From positions 1,860,001-1,924,000 of the forward strand of contig NZ_CP020772.1 of NCBI RefSeq assembly GCF_002097535.1: a DNA stretch of 64,000 nt, in the 5' to 3' direction. The position numbers were made by a program, and so were the translations under genes. Every line of letters begins with the position of its first letter. The first letter of the stretch is position 1. The notes under the pieces are model-generated. The model was not told where the DNA came from, ran no database searches, and saw only the letters and a program-made list of their open reading frames with translations. Source of the DNA: Halobacillus mangrovi (GTDB lineage Bacteria > Bacillota > Bacilli > Bacillales > Halobacillaceae). Of the stretch, positions 35,523 to 44,670 are shown piece after piece.

Positions 35523-36332
35523 TCAAAGCTCGATACTCTTCTTGTCATCTTTATGTTTCCTTTGTGTAGCTTTAAACATTTCAAAAAACAATTCACCTAA
35601 ATGGTCTTCCATCGCTTGCAACCCTTCACCTGTTACTCCGCCTTTTACCGTCACCTTTTCCATTAACTCCTCTAAAGTAAAAATTCTTTTAGATAACAAC
35701 TCACCTAATCCGATCATCATATTCTCTGTCAGTTCAGTTGCTTGTTCTTCACTTATCCCTGCAACGTGTTGAGCAGCAGTTATCCAATTGCTTAATAAAT
35801 AACTGATAAACGCTGGACCACATGAGACGATATCAGAAGCTACACGAATATGTTCTTCTTCAACTTCCACGGGCGTTGATATGGCTTTAAATGTTTCAAG
35901 CAGAAGTTCTTTCCGTTCCTTTTTCATTCTTGATCCGAACGTAAATAGGCTCACTCCTGCATGAGCGTGATTCGTTATAGAAGGAACAATTCTGGCCACT
36001 TGGCAAGGGGTGTGGTTCTCTAATTCATTAACAGATATTGGACTAGTTATGGAAATTAGACATTGTTCTTCTGTGAAATCGCTCTTTAACTCTTCAAGGA
36101 TTGTTTTATAATGATGTGGCTTCACACAAATGAATAGGATATCGCAGTTTTTTTGTATTTCTTTTAGTGAAGCTGCTACATGAATGGCTGGAAATTGTTC
36201 TTTTAGTTTGAGGGCTTTTTCTGAAGAGCGATTATAGAGTATCATATCGTCAGGTTCCAAAGCTTTACTGCTCAATAAGGACGAGGTTAACATACTCCCC
36301 ATATTCCCTGTACCGATGATTCCCCATTTCAT
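35523..36332 (-). CDS. comER: ComER, pyrroline-5-carboxylate reductase-like protein
   Basis: A 269-residue protein of the ProC family. The Rossmann loop is IGTGNMGSMLTSSL (residues 5-18) and the C-terminal dimer domain has the GGVTGEGLQAME stretch (near 230), a variant of the ProC signature. It is divergent from comEA, as in B. subtilis; there comER is not essential for transformation and has been linked to sporulation timing. A true proline-biosynthetic role cannot be excluded. The ATG has GAGG upstream. Confidence 0.92.
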   Translation of the reverse strand: MKWGIIGTGNMGSMLTSSLLSSKALEPDDMILYNRSSEKALKLKEQFPAIHVAASLKEIQKNCDILFICVKPHHYKTILEELKSDFTEEQCLISITSPISVNELENHTPCQVARIVPSITNHAHAGVSLFTFGSRMKKERKELLLETFKAISTPVEVEEEHIRVASDIVSCGPAFISYLLSNWITAAQHVAGISEEQATELTENMMIGLGELLSKRIFTLEELMEKVTVKGGVTGEGLQAMEDHLGELFFEMFKATQRKHKDDKKSIEL

Positions 36333-36411
36333 AGGCTATCCCTCCTCTAAATTGCTTACCTAACTATCTTTATTCCATTAAATTAAAAATATGAAAGAAG
36401 GTCTGGCTTTC

Positions 36412-37014
36412 ATGAACAAAGTAATAAGGCGTTATGGATTTATTGTATTGATTATCATTATCTTGGTGGTGATATGGTCTTTAAGACCATCAAGCTCTGG
36501 AATTGAAATGAATCATGAAGCTGCTAGCCCAAAAATAGGAAAAAGTAATGAAAAACCTCATATATCTGAATCATCTGGTGAGACTGGAATAAAAGTTGAC
36601 GTAAAAGGCGAGGTGAGCGAACCAGGAGTTTACGAAGTAAAAAGTGATATGAGAGTGGATGATGTTATTCAACTGGCAGGGGGAATGACAGACAAAGCAG
36701 ATCCTTCAAGTGTAAATTTAGCGCAAAAGCTGATTGATGAGATGGTCATTCATGTGTATTCATCAGAATTAGTATTATCAGATGGAGCTTCAGAAAAGTC
36801 TCAAAGTCCCAATCCAAATGGTCAAGTCGTTTTAAATCAGGCTACTGTTGAAGAGATACAAACATTAAACGGCATAGGACCCTCTAAAGCTGAAGCTATC
36901 ATTCAATATAGGCAGGAAAACGGGCCTTTTCAGACAGTAGACGACCTGTTAAAGGTATCTGGAATTGGAGAGAAAACAATTGAAACTATCAAGGAAGATA
37001 TCAGGGTTCCTTGA
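36412..37014 (+). CDS. comEA: Competence DNA receptor ComEA
   Basis: A 200-residue membrane-anchored double-stranded DNA receptor. One membrane segment (about residues 6-24: YGFIVLIIIILVVIWSL) is followed by an SLBB domain (about 62-115, DVKGEVSEPGVYEV) and two C-terminal helix-hairpin-helix motifs (TLNGIGPSKAEAI and VSGIGEKTIE) that bind DNA. ATG 36412 has AAGAAGG ten bases upstream. The in-frame ATG at 36391 precedes that site and was rejected. Confidence 0.95.
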   Translation: MNKVIRRYGFIVLIIIILVVIWSLRPSSSGIEMNHEAASPKIGKSNEKPHISESSGETGIKVDVKGEVSEPGVYEVKSDMRVDDVIQLAGGMTDKADPSSVNLAQKLIDEMVIHVYSSELVLSDGASEKSQSPNPNGQVVLNQATVEEIQTLNGIGPSKAEAIIQYRQENGPFQTVDDLLKVSGIGEKTIETIKEDIRVP

Positions 37015-37076
37015 CCGTTTGACGGAGGAACAAAGGAAAGGGTAAACTGAATGAAAAATGAACAGGGGGATACATA

Positions 37077-37643
37077 ATGGAGCGCATCTCATGGAATCAA
37101 TATTTTATGTCCCAAAGTTATTTACTAAAATCACGAAGTACATGTCAAAGGCTCGCAGTTGGAGCAGTCATTGTCAGGGATAAAAGGATGATTGCAGGAG
37201 GCTACAACGGAAGTGTCTCAGGTGGTGTTCACTGCATTGATGAAGGGTGTTATGTCGTGGATGGTCATTGTGTGAGGACCATACATGCGGAAATGAACGC
37301 ATTGTTACAATGTGCGAAATTCGGTGTAGCTACGGATGAGGCTGAAATCTACGTGACACATTTTCCTTGTGTCCATTGTACAAAAGCAATCATTCAGGCT
37401 GGGATTAAAGCTGTATATTATAGTGAAGATTACAAAAACGATCCATATGCTATTGAATTGCTCCAGCAAGCAGGAGTAAGAACGAAAAAAGTTCCGGTTG
37501 AAACGGAGCCTATGCATTTTGAACAGCGACAGCTTATAGATGAAATGATCGAGAAGCTGAAAACTTTAGGCGAACCAGAGGTTGAAAAGTACGAAAAGAA
37601 AGCGCGGGATCTTTTTGAGTATCCTCATAAACAAAAAACGTGA
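37077..37643 (+). CDS. comEB: dCMP deaminase ComEB
   Basis: Zinc-dependent deoxycytidylate deaminase of 188 residues, dispensable for competence in B. subtilis. The zinc site is formed by TIHAEMNALL (near residue 70) and FPCVHCTKAI (near 98). AGGGGGA lies upstream of the ATG. It ends overlapping the comEC start (GTGA). Confidence 0.95.
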   Translation: MERISWNQYFMSQSYLLKSRSTCQRLAVGAVIVRDKRMIAGGYNGSVSGGVHCIDEGCYVVDGHCVRTIHAEMNALLQCAKFGVATDEAEIYVTHFPCVHCTKAIIQAGIKAVYYSEDYKNDPYAIELLQQAGVRTKKVPVETEPMHFEQRQLIDEMIEKLKTLGEPEVEKYEKKARDLFEYPHKQKT

Positions 37644-39902
37644 AAGGAGTATGGCACTTTCCCGTCATCGCATTTGTGATTGGCGGGGTTCTTTCACGAT
37701 TACCTACCGTACCTTTTTATTTAATGTGTTTTCTTTTCCTCATTTGGTTATATCTTTTAAAAAATCAATGGATGATTATCTTCCTCTTAACTTTTTTTAT
37801 GACCTTCGGTTTTTTCTACCTATCTCCTGCTTCCATCCCTCAAATAACTTCAACTGGCGGACCAATATCTCTCACGATTACTTCAGAAGTGGAACAGACT
37901 TCACAGACAATACAGATGGTCGGTAAATTAAATTCCTCTACTATCAATGAGAAAGTCCTCTTAATTTTATATAAAAATGCTGAAGAGAAGGGTCAACTGA
38001 TTCCTCTAACTTGGAAGCACGGGGCTGATTGTAAAGTTGTTGGTGAACGAGTTCCGATTGAAAGTGCAAGAAATCCAGGTCAATTTGATTATCGAGAGTA
38101 TATGGCTGCCAAGAAAATTTATTCACAGCTGGAATTGAAAAATCAGTCCTCTATCGATTGTGAAGGGAGATCGTGGCTTAGTCATGGATATGACTTAAGG
38201 GCATTAATTTTAAACTCCGTCAAGGAAACTGTGGACCCTATAGCCTTTAAGTGGATGGCTGCTTTACTATTTGGTGAAAAGCAGTATTTAGATGAAGGTA
38301 TCGTGACCTTTTTTCAGGACTTTAATTTGTCGCACCTTCTTGCTATTTCTGGATGTTGGTTTGACTGTAACAGCGTTGTACTTCCTTCTTTATCGATCGG
38401 GCATGGCGACGAAAGAGGGAGCAAAAGTTCTTATCATACTATTTCTTCCTCCATATGCTCTTCTTGCCGGAGCCGCTCCATCCGTACTGAGAGCCACCCT
38501 TATGGCGGGGCTTGTTATGCTGTCAACTTTCTCAAAATGGAAAGTACCCTTAACAGACATTCTTTCCCTGGTGGCTTTATCATTACTTATCCTGTCCCCT
38601 AGTTACCTGGATCACTTGGGATTTCAATTTTCGTTTTTAGTAACCATGAGTTTAATTTTATCCTTCCCCTTGTTGAAACAAACAGAAAACCCCCTTGCGA
38701 TGTCAGCCTTAATTAGCTTTGTAAGTCAGACTTCGATTCTTCCTCTGCAGTTGTATTACTTTTTTGAATTCAATCCGCTTTCTCTTTTTGCTAATCTTCT
38801 CCTAGTCCCTTATTTTTCTTTCTTCGTTATTCCCTTCTTGATGATGTTGCTTCTTTGTTCATTCATTCTTCCTCAGATCTCTTTACTTTTGTCTCAAACT
38901 TTATTCCCTCCTCATACTAACTTTTTGTCTTTTCTGGAAACGCATAGCAATTTGTTTGATATTCAGTGGGTGGTTGGTGAGATCAATAGGTCTTTTATCA
39001 TCGTTTGCCTTGTCCTATTTATCATTATGATGAGGTTATGGATTAAACAAAAACTTGTTTTTGCTTTTGCTGCTGGAGTAGCAAGTGTAGGAGTTCTGAT
39101 GGTCTACAGTATTCTTCCGTATTTTTCTCCCTATGGAAGAGTGACGATGCTTGATGTTGGTCAAGGGGATTCATTTGTAGTTGAACTTCCATACAGAAGA
39201 GGAGTAATCATGATCGATGCAGCTGGACCACCTGTATTTACTGGAGATGAATCAAAGACTGCAGAGCAAATTATTTTACCTTATTTGAAGTCGCGTGGAA
39301 TTTTTAAGCTTGATGCTATTATTATCACTCATGAGGATACGGATCATAGCGGAAGTGTACAAACACTGGCTAACGAAATGAAAGTAGGCAATCTCGTTGT
39401 TAGCCTGTATTATCCAAAGATAGAGACTGTTGAGAATGTGGTACGAATAAAAGCAGGTGAGCATCTTGTTATTGGGGGGCAGGATTTTAACCTTTTACAT
39501 CCTTCGGAAGATACTGGGGATGCGAATGACAACTCGATTGTACTAACCGCTACTTTAGGTGGACTTGAGTGGATATTTACTGGAGATGCTTCGGCAGAGA
39601 TCGAAAAGTTATTAATAAAAGTGGGAAGTAATGTAAACGCGGATGTTTTAAAGGTTGGTCACCATGGAAGCAATACCTCTACTTCAGAGGAATGGGTCAA
39701 GCATGTTTCACCTTCTGTCGCTTTAATTTCTGCAGGTTTGGATAATCGTTATGGGCACCCTCATGAAGAAGTGGTGGAAAGGTTATCCGCTCAAGGTGTT
39801 GTATTATTTTCAACCCCTGATTATGGTGCTGTTCAATATGATTTCTCTTCGCAAAGAGGAACATTTTCCAGCTTCCTACCGTATAATGCGAGCAGAGAAT
39901 AA
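37640..39902 (+). pseudogene. comEC: ComEC DNA-channel gene with an internal frameshift
   Basis: ComEC forms the membrane channel for single-stranded DNA entry in transformation. The first frame runs from GTG 37640 through membrane helices and the competence domain to LSHLLAISG (to base 38353), then turns into unrelated sequence and stops at 38602. The second frame carries on from GTT 38355 as VGLTVTALYFLLYRSGMA to 39902, with about seven more helices and the C-terminal metallo-beta-lactamase domain (DVGQGDSFVVELPYRRG, THEDTDHSGS, VGHHGSNTS). The expected ISG-LHV-G joint needs five bases more (or an equivalent +1 change). Joined, the protein would be about 755 residues, near full length. Either the gene is broken, or there is a sequencing error. 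Confidence 0.9.
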
Positions 39903-39925
39903 AAAAAGACTGCTGATGCAGTCTC
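39900..39925 (-). terminator. Terminator of yqzM
   Basis: AGACTGC (39907-39913) pairs with GCAGTCT (39918-39924) around TGAT. On the minus strand a run of seven T's follows, so it fits yqzM; on the plus strand, after comEC, the tail is poor. Confidence 0.75.
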
Positions 39926-39942
39926 TTCACTTTTGTATTCAA

Positions 39943-40077
39943 TTATTGTCCGATTACTGAGAATACAACTCCGATAAAGAAAATGACGAAAAAGAAAACA
40001 AAGGAAAATACAAAACCTAAACCAGAGTCGATAACGTCATTAGTTTTGGACTGGATATCCTTCCTGAATTCGTTCAT
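39943..40077 (-). CDS. yqzM: YqzM family small membrane protein
   Basis: A 44-residue protein starting MNEFRKDIQSKTNDVIDSG, followed by one hydrophobic helix (about residues 20-42: GFVFSFVFFFVIFFIGVV). Length, N-terminus and position between comEC and holA, on the opposite strand, match B. subtilis YqzM. The function is unknown. ATG 40077 is four bases after AGGAGGGG. Confidence 0.88.
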   Translation of the reverse strand: MNEFRKDIQSKTNDVIDSGLGFVFSFVFFFVIFFIGVVFSVIGQ

Positions 40078-40326
40078 TGTGACCCCTCCTATATCAATTA
40101 TTAAGTATAAGCTAAATTAGTGTAAAAATCTACATGGAACTAGAAGGAAAAAAATTTTCTCTTGGTTCATACGTTTTGCCACTGCTAGCAAGACTTGTCA
40201 CAGATAATTATTTCATATGAGGTCAAACTACATTCAAGAGGAACAACATCGTCCTCTTCAGAAGTACCCGGGACTTCTGGAATGGCGTTTATATAGATGG
40301 TTTATGCGGCGACTGTGATCACTTTT
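40078..40326. other. Gene-free stretch with two adjacent hairpins upstream of holA
   Basis: No ORF was found between yqzM and the holA promoter. Two hairpins stand side by side: AAGAGGA/TCCTCTT (40236-40258) and CAGAAGT/ACTTCTG around ACCCGGG (40259-40279). Neither has a T-run. Confidence 0.5.
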
Positions 40327-40355
40327 TTGACAGATATGTCATTGCACAATAAAAT
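40327..40355 (+). promoter_or_regulatory. Sigma-A promoter of holA
   Basis: Consensus TTGACA (40327-40332), 17-base spacer, TAAAAT (40350-40355). The leader contains a hairpin, GACCACTTAAGTGGGTC (40365-40381), followed by a T-rich stretch, which could attenuate. Confidence 0.88.
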
Positions 40356-40410
40356 AGTGACACTGACCACTTAAGTGGGTCGCCGTATTTATTTTTTGTG
40401 AGAGAGGATT

Positions 40411-41436
40411 ATGGATAAAATGGGAAATCCAAAACAATCACACGTATTTTTATTATATGGAGAAGAATCTTATTTAATCCAGGAGAATAAAAATAAAATC
40501 ATTGAAAAGACATTAAAGAAAGAGGATCGAGAATTTAATATTTCTCAATATGATTTAGAAGAGACACCAATTGAAGATGCCATTACAGACGCAGAAACCT
40601 TCCCTTTTTTGGGAGATGGAAAGGTTGTCATCGCTTATCACCCTGTTTTTTTAAAAGCAAAGCCGGACAAGCTAGCTTTTGAACATGATACAGATGCATT
40701 TCTTGAATACATAGAAAATCCTGCTGATTATACAGTTCTTATTGTCATTGCCCCATATGAAAAACTGGATGAAAGAAAAAAAATATTTAAATCCTTAAAA
40801 AAGAATGCAGAGATTATATCCTGTCAGCCAGTCAAGGAATGGGATATGGATAAATGGGTGCAGACATTAGCGAGTGAGTTGAATATTACTATTCCTGAAG
40901 AGATTCATGAGCTTTTTGCACAAGAGGTTGGTACGAACTTGATGACATTAAGAAAAGAAATGGAGAAACTAGCTTTAAATGTAGGCGAAGGCGGAGTAGT
41001 GACAAAAGAATTAGCTGAACAGCTACTTTCTCATAGCGCAGAAGCTTCTGGATTAAAGCTTGTAGACGCTGTAATGGAAAAGAACCTTGCAAGAGCCATT
41101 CAGATATATAAAGATCTCGAGAAATTGAGTGAAGAGCCGATTGCGCTTACAGCTCTGCTCGCTTCTCAATTTCGAATTATCAGTCAAGCGAAGGTCTTGA
41201 AGCAGAAAGGGTACGCCCAAAATCAAATGCGAGCCTATATTAAGGCTCACCCTTATGTCATAAAAATGGCCTTAAAAAGGGAACGGTATTTCACTTCTGA
41301 GGAATTAGACAGAATTATGGAAGAGCTTGCTGAAACAGATTATATTTTAAAACAAGGGAAAATGGAAAAATCCTTAGCATTTGAAATGCTTCTCTATCGA
41401 TTAATTCACATTAAACAACAGAAAATTTCTATTTAG
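40411..41436 (+). CDS. holA: DNA polymerase III delta subunit
   Basis: Clamp-loader subunit that opens the beta sliding clamp; 341 residues. The N-terminal domain starts VFLLYGEESYLIQENK, and the C-terminal collar domain has PIALTALLASQFRIISQAK (near residue 247). The AAA+-like fold lacks Walker motifs, as is normal for delta. The ATG has AGAGAGG upstream. It is convergent with rpsT, as in B. subtilis (yqeN-rpsT). Confidence 0.94.
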   Translation: MDKMGNPKQSHVFLLYGEESYLIQENKNKIIEKTLKKEDREFNISQYDLEETPIEDAITDAETFPFLGDGKVVIAYHPVFLKAKPDKLAFEHDTDAFLEYIENPADYTVLIVIAPYEKLDERKKIFKSLKKNAEIISCQPVKEWDMDKWVQTLASELNITIPEEIHELFAQEVGTNLMTLRKEMEKLALNVGEGGVVTKELAEQLLSHSAEASGLKLVDAVMEKNLARAIQIYKDLEKLSEEPIALTALLASQFRIISQAKVLKQKGYAQNQMRAYIKAHPYVIKMALKRERYFTSEELDRIMEELAETDYILKQGKMEKSLAFEMLLYRLIHIKQQKISI

Positions 41437-41473
41437 TAAAGAAGCCATCCAGATAGACTGGATGGCTTCTTTT
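41437..41473. terminator. Bidirectional terminator between holA and rpsT
   Basis: AAAGAAGCCATCCAG pairs with CTGGATGGCTTCTTT, giving a 15-bp stem with T's on both strands. Confidence 0.92.
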
Positions 41474-41528
41474 AAGTAAAAACGACCCATTCTAATGGAT
41501 CGTCTGTTGGTCATAATTAACGAAGAAA

Positions 41529-41789
41529 TTATAATGCGTTTACTTGTTTAGTAAGACGTGATTTTGTACGGTTACCGTTGTTTTTGTGAAGGGCTCCGCG
41601 TTGAACAGCTTTGTCAACTTTCTTAACAGCTGTTTGAAGAGCTTCTTTAGCTCCTTCAGCGTCGTTGCTATTTACAAGTTTCTCTACACGTTTAACCGCT
41701 GTACGCATGTCAGATTTGAAAGCTGCATTAAGAGCGCGAGCATCCTCGTTTACACGTACACGTTTTTTCGCTGATTTAATGTTAGGCAT
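41529..41789 (-). CDS. rpsT: 30S ribosomal protein S20
   Basis: An 86-residue, very basic protein starting MPNIKSAKKRVRVNEDARAL, with the typical helical body and RGALHKNNGNRTKSRLTKQ tail. It binds 16S rRNA early in 30S assembly. The ATG follows CTAGGAGGTGAAACC. The short leader may allow autoregulation, which I cannot confirm. Confidence 0.97.
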   Translation of the reverse strand: MPNIKSAKKRVRVNEDARALNAAFKSDMRTAVKRVEKLVNSNDAEGAKEALQTAVKKVDKAVQRGALHKNNGNRTKSRLTKQVNAL

Positions 41790-41949
41790 GGTTTCACCTC
41801 CTAGGTAAAAACAAAAGACTCATTCATATCGAACAAGAGACATTTTACCAGAGCGGATAGGTGTTTTCAATAGTTATCTCATTCATGCTCTGTATTTTGC
41901 ATACTTTATTCAAGAATGGGAGAAGATGGGCATAAGGAAGGTGAATGAA

Positions 41950-43041
41950 ATGAACGATTTATTCGACTATACAATACGCACAGATCTAGCTTTAGAAGCT
42001 CAAGAAATGAATGTCAAAAACGACCCTTCGTCTTCTGACTCTGACGGGGTTGAAGTAGAAGAGAACGAGAAAAACGATATTAAAATCACCTATGTCACTG
42101 TAGACGAAGCAGGTGCGGAGCGAATCGGCAAAAAAGCAGGGCACTATATTACTCTCGAATCACAGGCCATTCGCAAGCAGGATACAGAGCTTCAGGCCAA
42201 CCTGGCTAAAACTCTTTCCGGGCAGCTGCGTAAATTGCTTCTTGATACAGGAGTGAATGAAGAAGCTCGTGGGTTGATTGTTGGTCTGGGAAATCACAAC
42301 GTTACACCTGATGCTTTGGGTCCTTTGGTTACCGAAAAAGTTCTTGTAACAAGTCACTTATTCGAATTGCATCCTGAGACCGTTGCAGATGGATATCGTC
42401 CGGTATCAGCTGTCACACCTGGTGTAATGGGAGTAACTGGAATTGAAACAAGTGACATGGTGCATGGGATCATTGAAGAAATCAAGCCTGATTTTGTAGT
42501 GGTTATCGATGCCCTTGCTTCTCGGTCGATCAGCCGAATCAATGCCACTATCCAGCTATCCGATACCGGTATCCATCCTGGGTCAGGTGTCGGGAACAAG
42601 CGTAAAGAGATCAGCAAAGAAACTTACGGAATTCCGGTTATTTCCATAGGTGTTCCTACTGTTGTCGATGCCGTGACCATCACAAGTGATACGATTGATT
42701 ATGTGCTCAAACATTTTGGAAGGGAATGGAAAGAAAAAGACCGTCCTTCTAATGCTCTATCACCTGCTATCAATCCATTTGAGAGAAAAACGCTGACAGA
42801 AGAAGATCATCCATCGGAAGAACAGAGTAAGGCTGTCCTCGGTATGTTTGGTCAGCTGCAGGAAGCTGAAAAGAAACAGCTTATTAAAGAAGTACTTACC
42901 CCATTGGGGCACAACCTAATGGTAACGCCAAAAGAAGTGGACGGGTTTATTAAGGATATGGCTCATGTAATAGCGACAGGAATCAATGGGGCACTTCATC
43001 CCGGCGTCGAAGATGGAGAAGCTCAATCCTATTCAAGATAA
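41950..43041 (+). CDS. gpr: Germination protease GPR
   Basis: Aspartic-type protease that starts degradation of small acid-soluble spore proteins during germination; 363 residues as zymogen. The N-terminal [13 protein letters not shown] is the SASP-like self-cleavage region. Conserved stretches are [30 protein letters not shown] and [13 protein letters not shown], then [21 protein letters not shown] 41950 is six bases after AAGGAAGGTG. It should be expressed in the forespore by sigma-F/G; a weak -10-like CATACTT lies upstream near 41899. spoIIP follows. Confidence 0.95.
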   Translation: MNDLFDYTIRTDLALEAQEMNVKNDPSSSDSDGVEVEENEKNDIKITYVTVDEAGAERIGKKAGHYITLESQAIRKQDTELQANLAKTLSGQLRKLLLDTGVNEEARGLIVGLGNHNVTPDALGPLVTEKVLVTSHLFELHPETVADGYRPVSAVTPGVMGVTGIETSDMVHGIIEEIKPDFVVVIDALASRSISRINATIQLSDTGIHPGSGVGNKRKEISKETYGIPVISIGVPTVVDAVTITSDTIDYVLKHFGREWKEKDRPSNALSPAINPFERKTLTEEDHPSEEQSKAVLGMFGQLQEAEKKQLIKEVLTPLGHNLMVTPKEVDGFIKDMAHVIATGINGALHPGVEDGEAQSYSR

Positions 43042-43064
43042 GTAAATAAAATACTATAGAGTTG

Positions 43065-43093
43065 TTCTATTAAAATTCTCTCACTCATACGAT
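43065..43093 (+). promoter_or_regulatory. Possible sigma-E promoter of spoIIP
   Basis: TTCTATT (43065-43071), 14-base spacer, CATACGAT (43086-43093), close to the sigma-E boxes ATATT and CATACAAT. The start would fall near 43100, in the loop of the junction hairpin. spoIIP is known to be sigma-E dependent in B. subtilis. Confidence 0.55.
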
Positions 43094-43130
43094 TTACTAG
43101 ATAGAGTTCGTATGAGGAGAGGATTTTTTA
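43074..43130 (+). promoter_or_regulatory. Hairpin that overlaps the spoIIP ribosome-binding site
   Basis: The 5' arm 43074-43092 pairs with the 3' arm 43108-43125: 18 pairs, one G-U, one bulged A (43083), 15-base loop. The 3' arm contains the spoIIP Shine-Dalgarno bases (AGGAG, 43115-43119; GAGG, 43119-43122), and a T-run follows up to the ATG at 43131. It looks like an intrinsic terminator of gpr that also hides the spoIIP ribosome site in any read-through RNA. Confidence 0.75.
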
Positions 43131-44267
43131 ATGCCTAAGTATCAAAAATGGAAAGGTAAGCGCTCCAATCCTTTTAAGCTTTGGTCCAAATGGTTAGGTT
43201 TAACCGCAGTTATTTTACTTTTGCTGTTTATAGGCATTGGCATACTGACTGGCGCAAAAACCACCTACAGAATATATTCAGATACGATTCAAGAATGGAC
43301 GACAAAATTGAAAGGAAGCTCGTTCATTTATTTATTTGAAATGGAAAACAGGCTTTTTGCGGATGCTCATCCTGAGGGAAATCAACTGCCTAGTTTTACT
43401 TCTTTATCATTCCAGTTATTGACAAGCCTGACACCGAATGACCCAAGAAGTCTATTAGGCAGAGAGATTCCGGGGCTTTATTCTTATAACAGTCAAATTA
43501 TCATTGCCGGTAAAGGAACTGATTTCTCGAATCTTCCAATAGAGTCGGAGCCACCTTTAGATGTGGAGAACAAGGGAGAAAAAGGAGAAGTGCAAGAAAA
43601 ACAAAAACAGCCTAGCGACAATACATTGGAAGACAAAGTATTTATTTATCAGACCCACAACACCGAATCCTTTTACCCTCATCTTCCGGACAAGTCTACG
43701 GCCTACGATGGAAAAGTAAATATCTCATTAGTAGGTGAAAGACTGGCTCAAAGCCTTGAGGAAAAAGGAATTGGAGCTACTGTGGACCAAACAGATGTAG
43801 CCAGTATTCTAAAGGAAAATGGTATGAAACATTATCAATCGTATGAAGCGATGAGACCTGTAGTGAAGGAAGCAATGACTCAAAATAAATCATTGACTTA
43901 TTTCTTTGATTTGCATAGAGACAGTTTACCGAAAGATAAAACAACGATTACTATTAATGGGAAAGATTATGGCCGGACTATATTCGTTATTGGAGCAGAA
44001 AATGAAAATTATGAAGAAAACCTTAAGTTCGCCTCAGAGATGCACAAAAGACTTGAAGAAAAATATCCAGGTTTAAGCAGGGGAGTCATTACGAAGAAAG
44101 GGTCTGGTGTGGATGGGGTGTATAACCAGGATATAAGCTCTAATGCAATCCTGATAGAATTCGGAGGGGTCTATAACCATTTGGATGAATTGTACCGATC
44201 AGCAGATGTCATGGCAGAAGTGTTCAGTGACTATTATTTTGAAGATGAAAAAGTTTCAGCGGACTAA
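43131..44267 (+). CDS. spoIIP: Stage II sporulation protein P (peptidoglycan hydrolase)
   Basis: Amidase and endopeptidase that, with SpoIID and SpoIIM, drives engulfment of the forespore; 378 residues. One membrane segment (about residues 22-40) anchors it outside the membrane. Zinc ligands are visible: H176 and E179 in YQTHNTESF and H262 in FDLHRDS; the late catalytic Glu lies in ILIEFGG. The linker around 140-165 is charged and flexible. The ATG follows an AGGAGAGG site that sits within a hairpin stem. A DUF3679 gene follows closely. Confidence 0.96.
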   Translation: MPKYQKWKGKRSNPFKLWSKWLGLTAVILLLLFIGIGILTGAKTTYRIYSDTIQEWTTKLKGSSFIYLFEMENRLFADAHPEGNQLPSFTSLSFQLLTSLTPNDPRSLLGREIPGLYSYNSQIIIAGKGTDFSNLPIESEPPLDVENKGEKGEVQEKQKQPSDNTLEDKVFIYQTHNTESFYPHLPDKSTAYDGKVNISLVGERLAQSLEEKGIGATVDQTDVASILKENGMKHYQSYEAMRPVVKEAMTQNKSLTYFFDLHRDSLPKDKTTITINGKDYGRTIFVIGAENENYEENLKFASEMHKRLEEKYPGLSRGVITKKGSGVDGVYNQDISSNAILIEFGGVYNHLDELYRSADVMAEVFSDYYFEDEKVSAD

Positions 44268-44279
44268 GGAGGAATGGTT

Positions 44280-44573
44280 ATGCTGAAATGGCTGATTGCG
44301 TTGATTATTGGGGGGGCGCTATTCATTTTGGGTGCTTTCTATGGCATCGATAAAAATAACGAAAAATTAGAGGAGATCACCCCAACTGTCAAGGTACAAG
44401 AAAAAGAAAAAGAAAAAGCCCCATCATCTGCAGACGATTGCAGACCAGTAACAGAGACAACAGACTATCCTTGGATTGTAGAGATTGCTGGAGGAATTGG
44501 AGAAGGCGTAGCTGCAACCTTCAACGGCGTTCTGTTAGTTTTATCAGAGATCATTCACTCAGATGCGGCTTAA
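44280..44573 (+). CDS. yqxA: YqxA-like membrane protein (DUF3679)
   Basis: A 97-residue protein with one N-terminal membrane segment (about residues 3-22: WLIALIIGGALFILGAFYG), a charged linker rich in Lys and Glu, and a second weaker amphipathic segment near the end. It occupies the place of B. subtilis yqxA between spoIIP and lepA. Function unknown. ATG 44280 is seven bases after AAGGAGG; ATG 44274 is too close to that site. Confidence 0.78.
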   Translation: MLKWLIALIIGGALFILGAFYGIDKNNEKLEEITPTVKVQEKEKEKAPSSADDCRPVTETTDYPWIVEIAGGIGEGVAATFNGVLLVLSEIIHSDAA

Positions 44574-44599
44574 AATCTTCTCCTGCTTTGCTCTAAACA

Positions 44600-44628
44600 T
44601 TGAATAATCATGCTTCTATTGCTATAAT
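44600..44628 (+). promoter_or_regulatory. Sigma-A promoter of lepA
   Basis: TTGAAT (44600-44605), 17-base spacer, TATAAT (44623-44628). Confidence 0.82.
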
Positions 44629-44670
44629 CAGGCTAGCTATCTGTGCCGAAATTAGTAGGAGTGATTTAAG

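Noticed and set aside
37582..37926. 114-codon ORF overlapping comEB/comEC in another frame
   Set aside because: The comEC frame at this place encodes conserved membrane helices; this ORF has no family features.
38351..38360. Programmed frameshifting in comEC
   Set aside because: No slippery heptamer or stimulatory structure at the joint, and five bases of a conserved motif are missing, so deletion or sequencing error is simpler.
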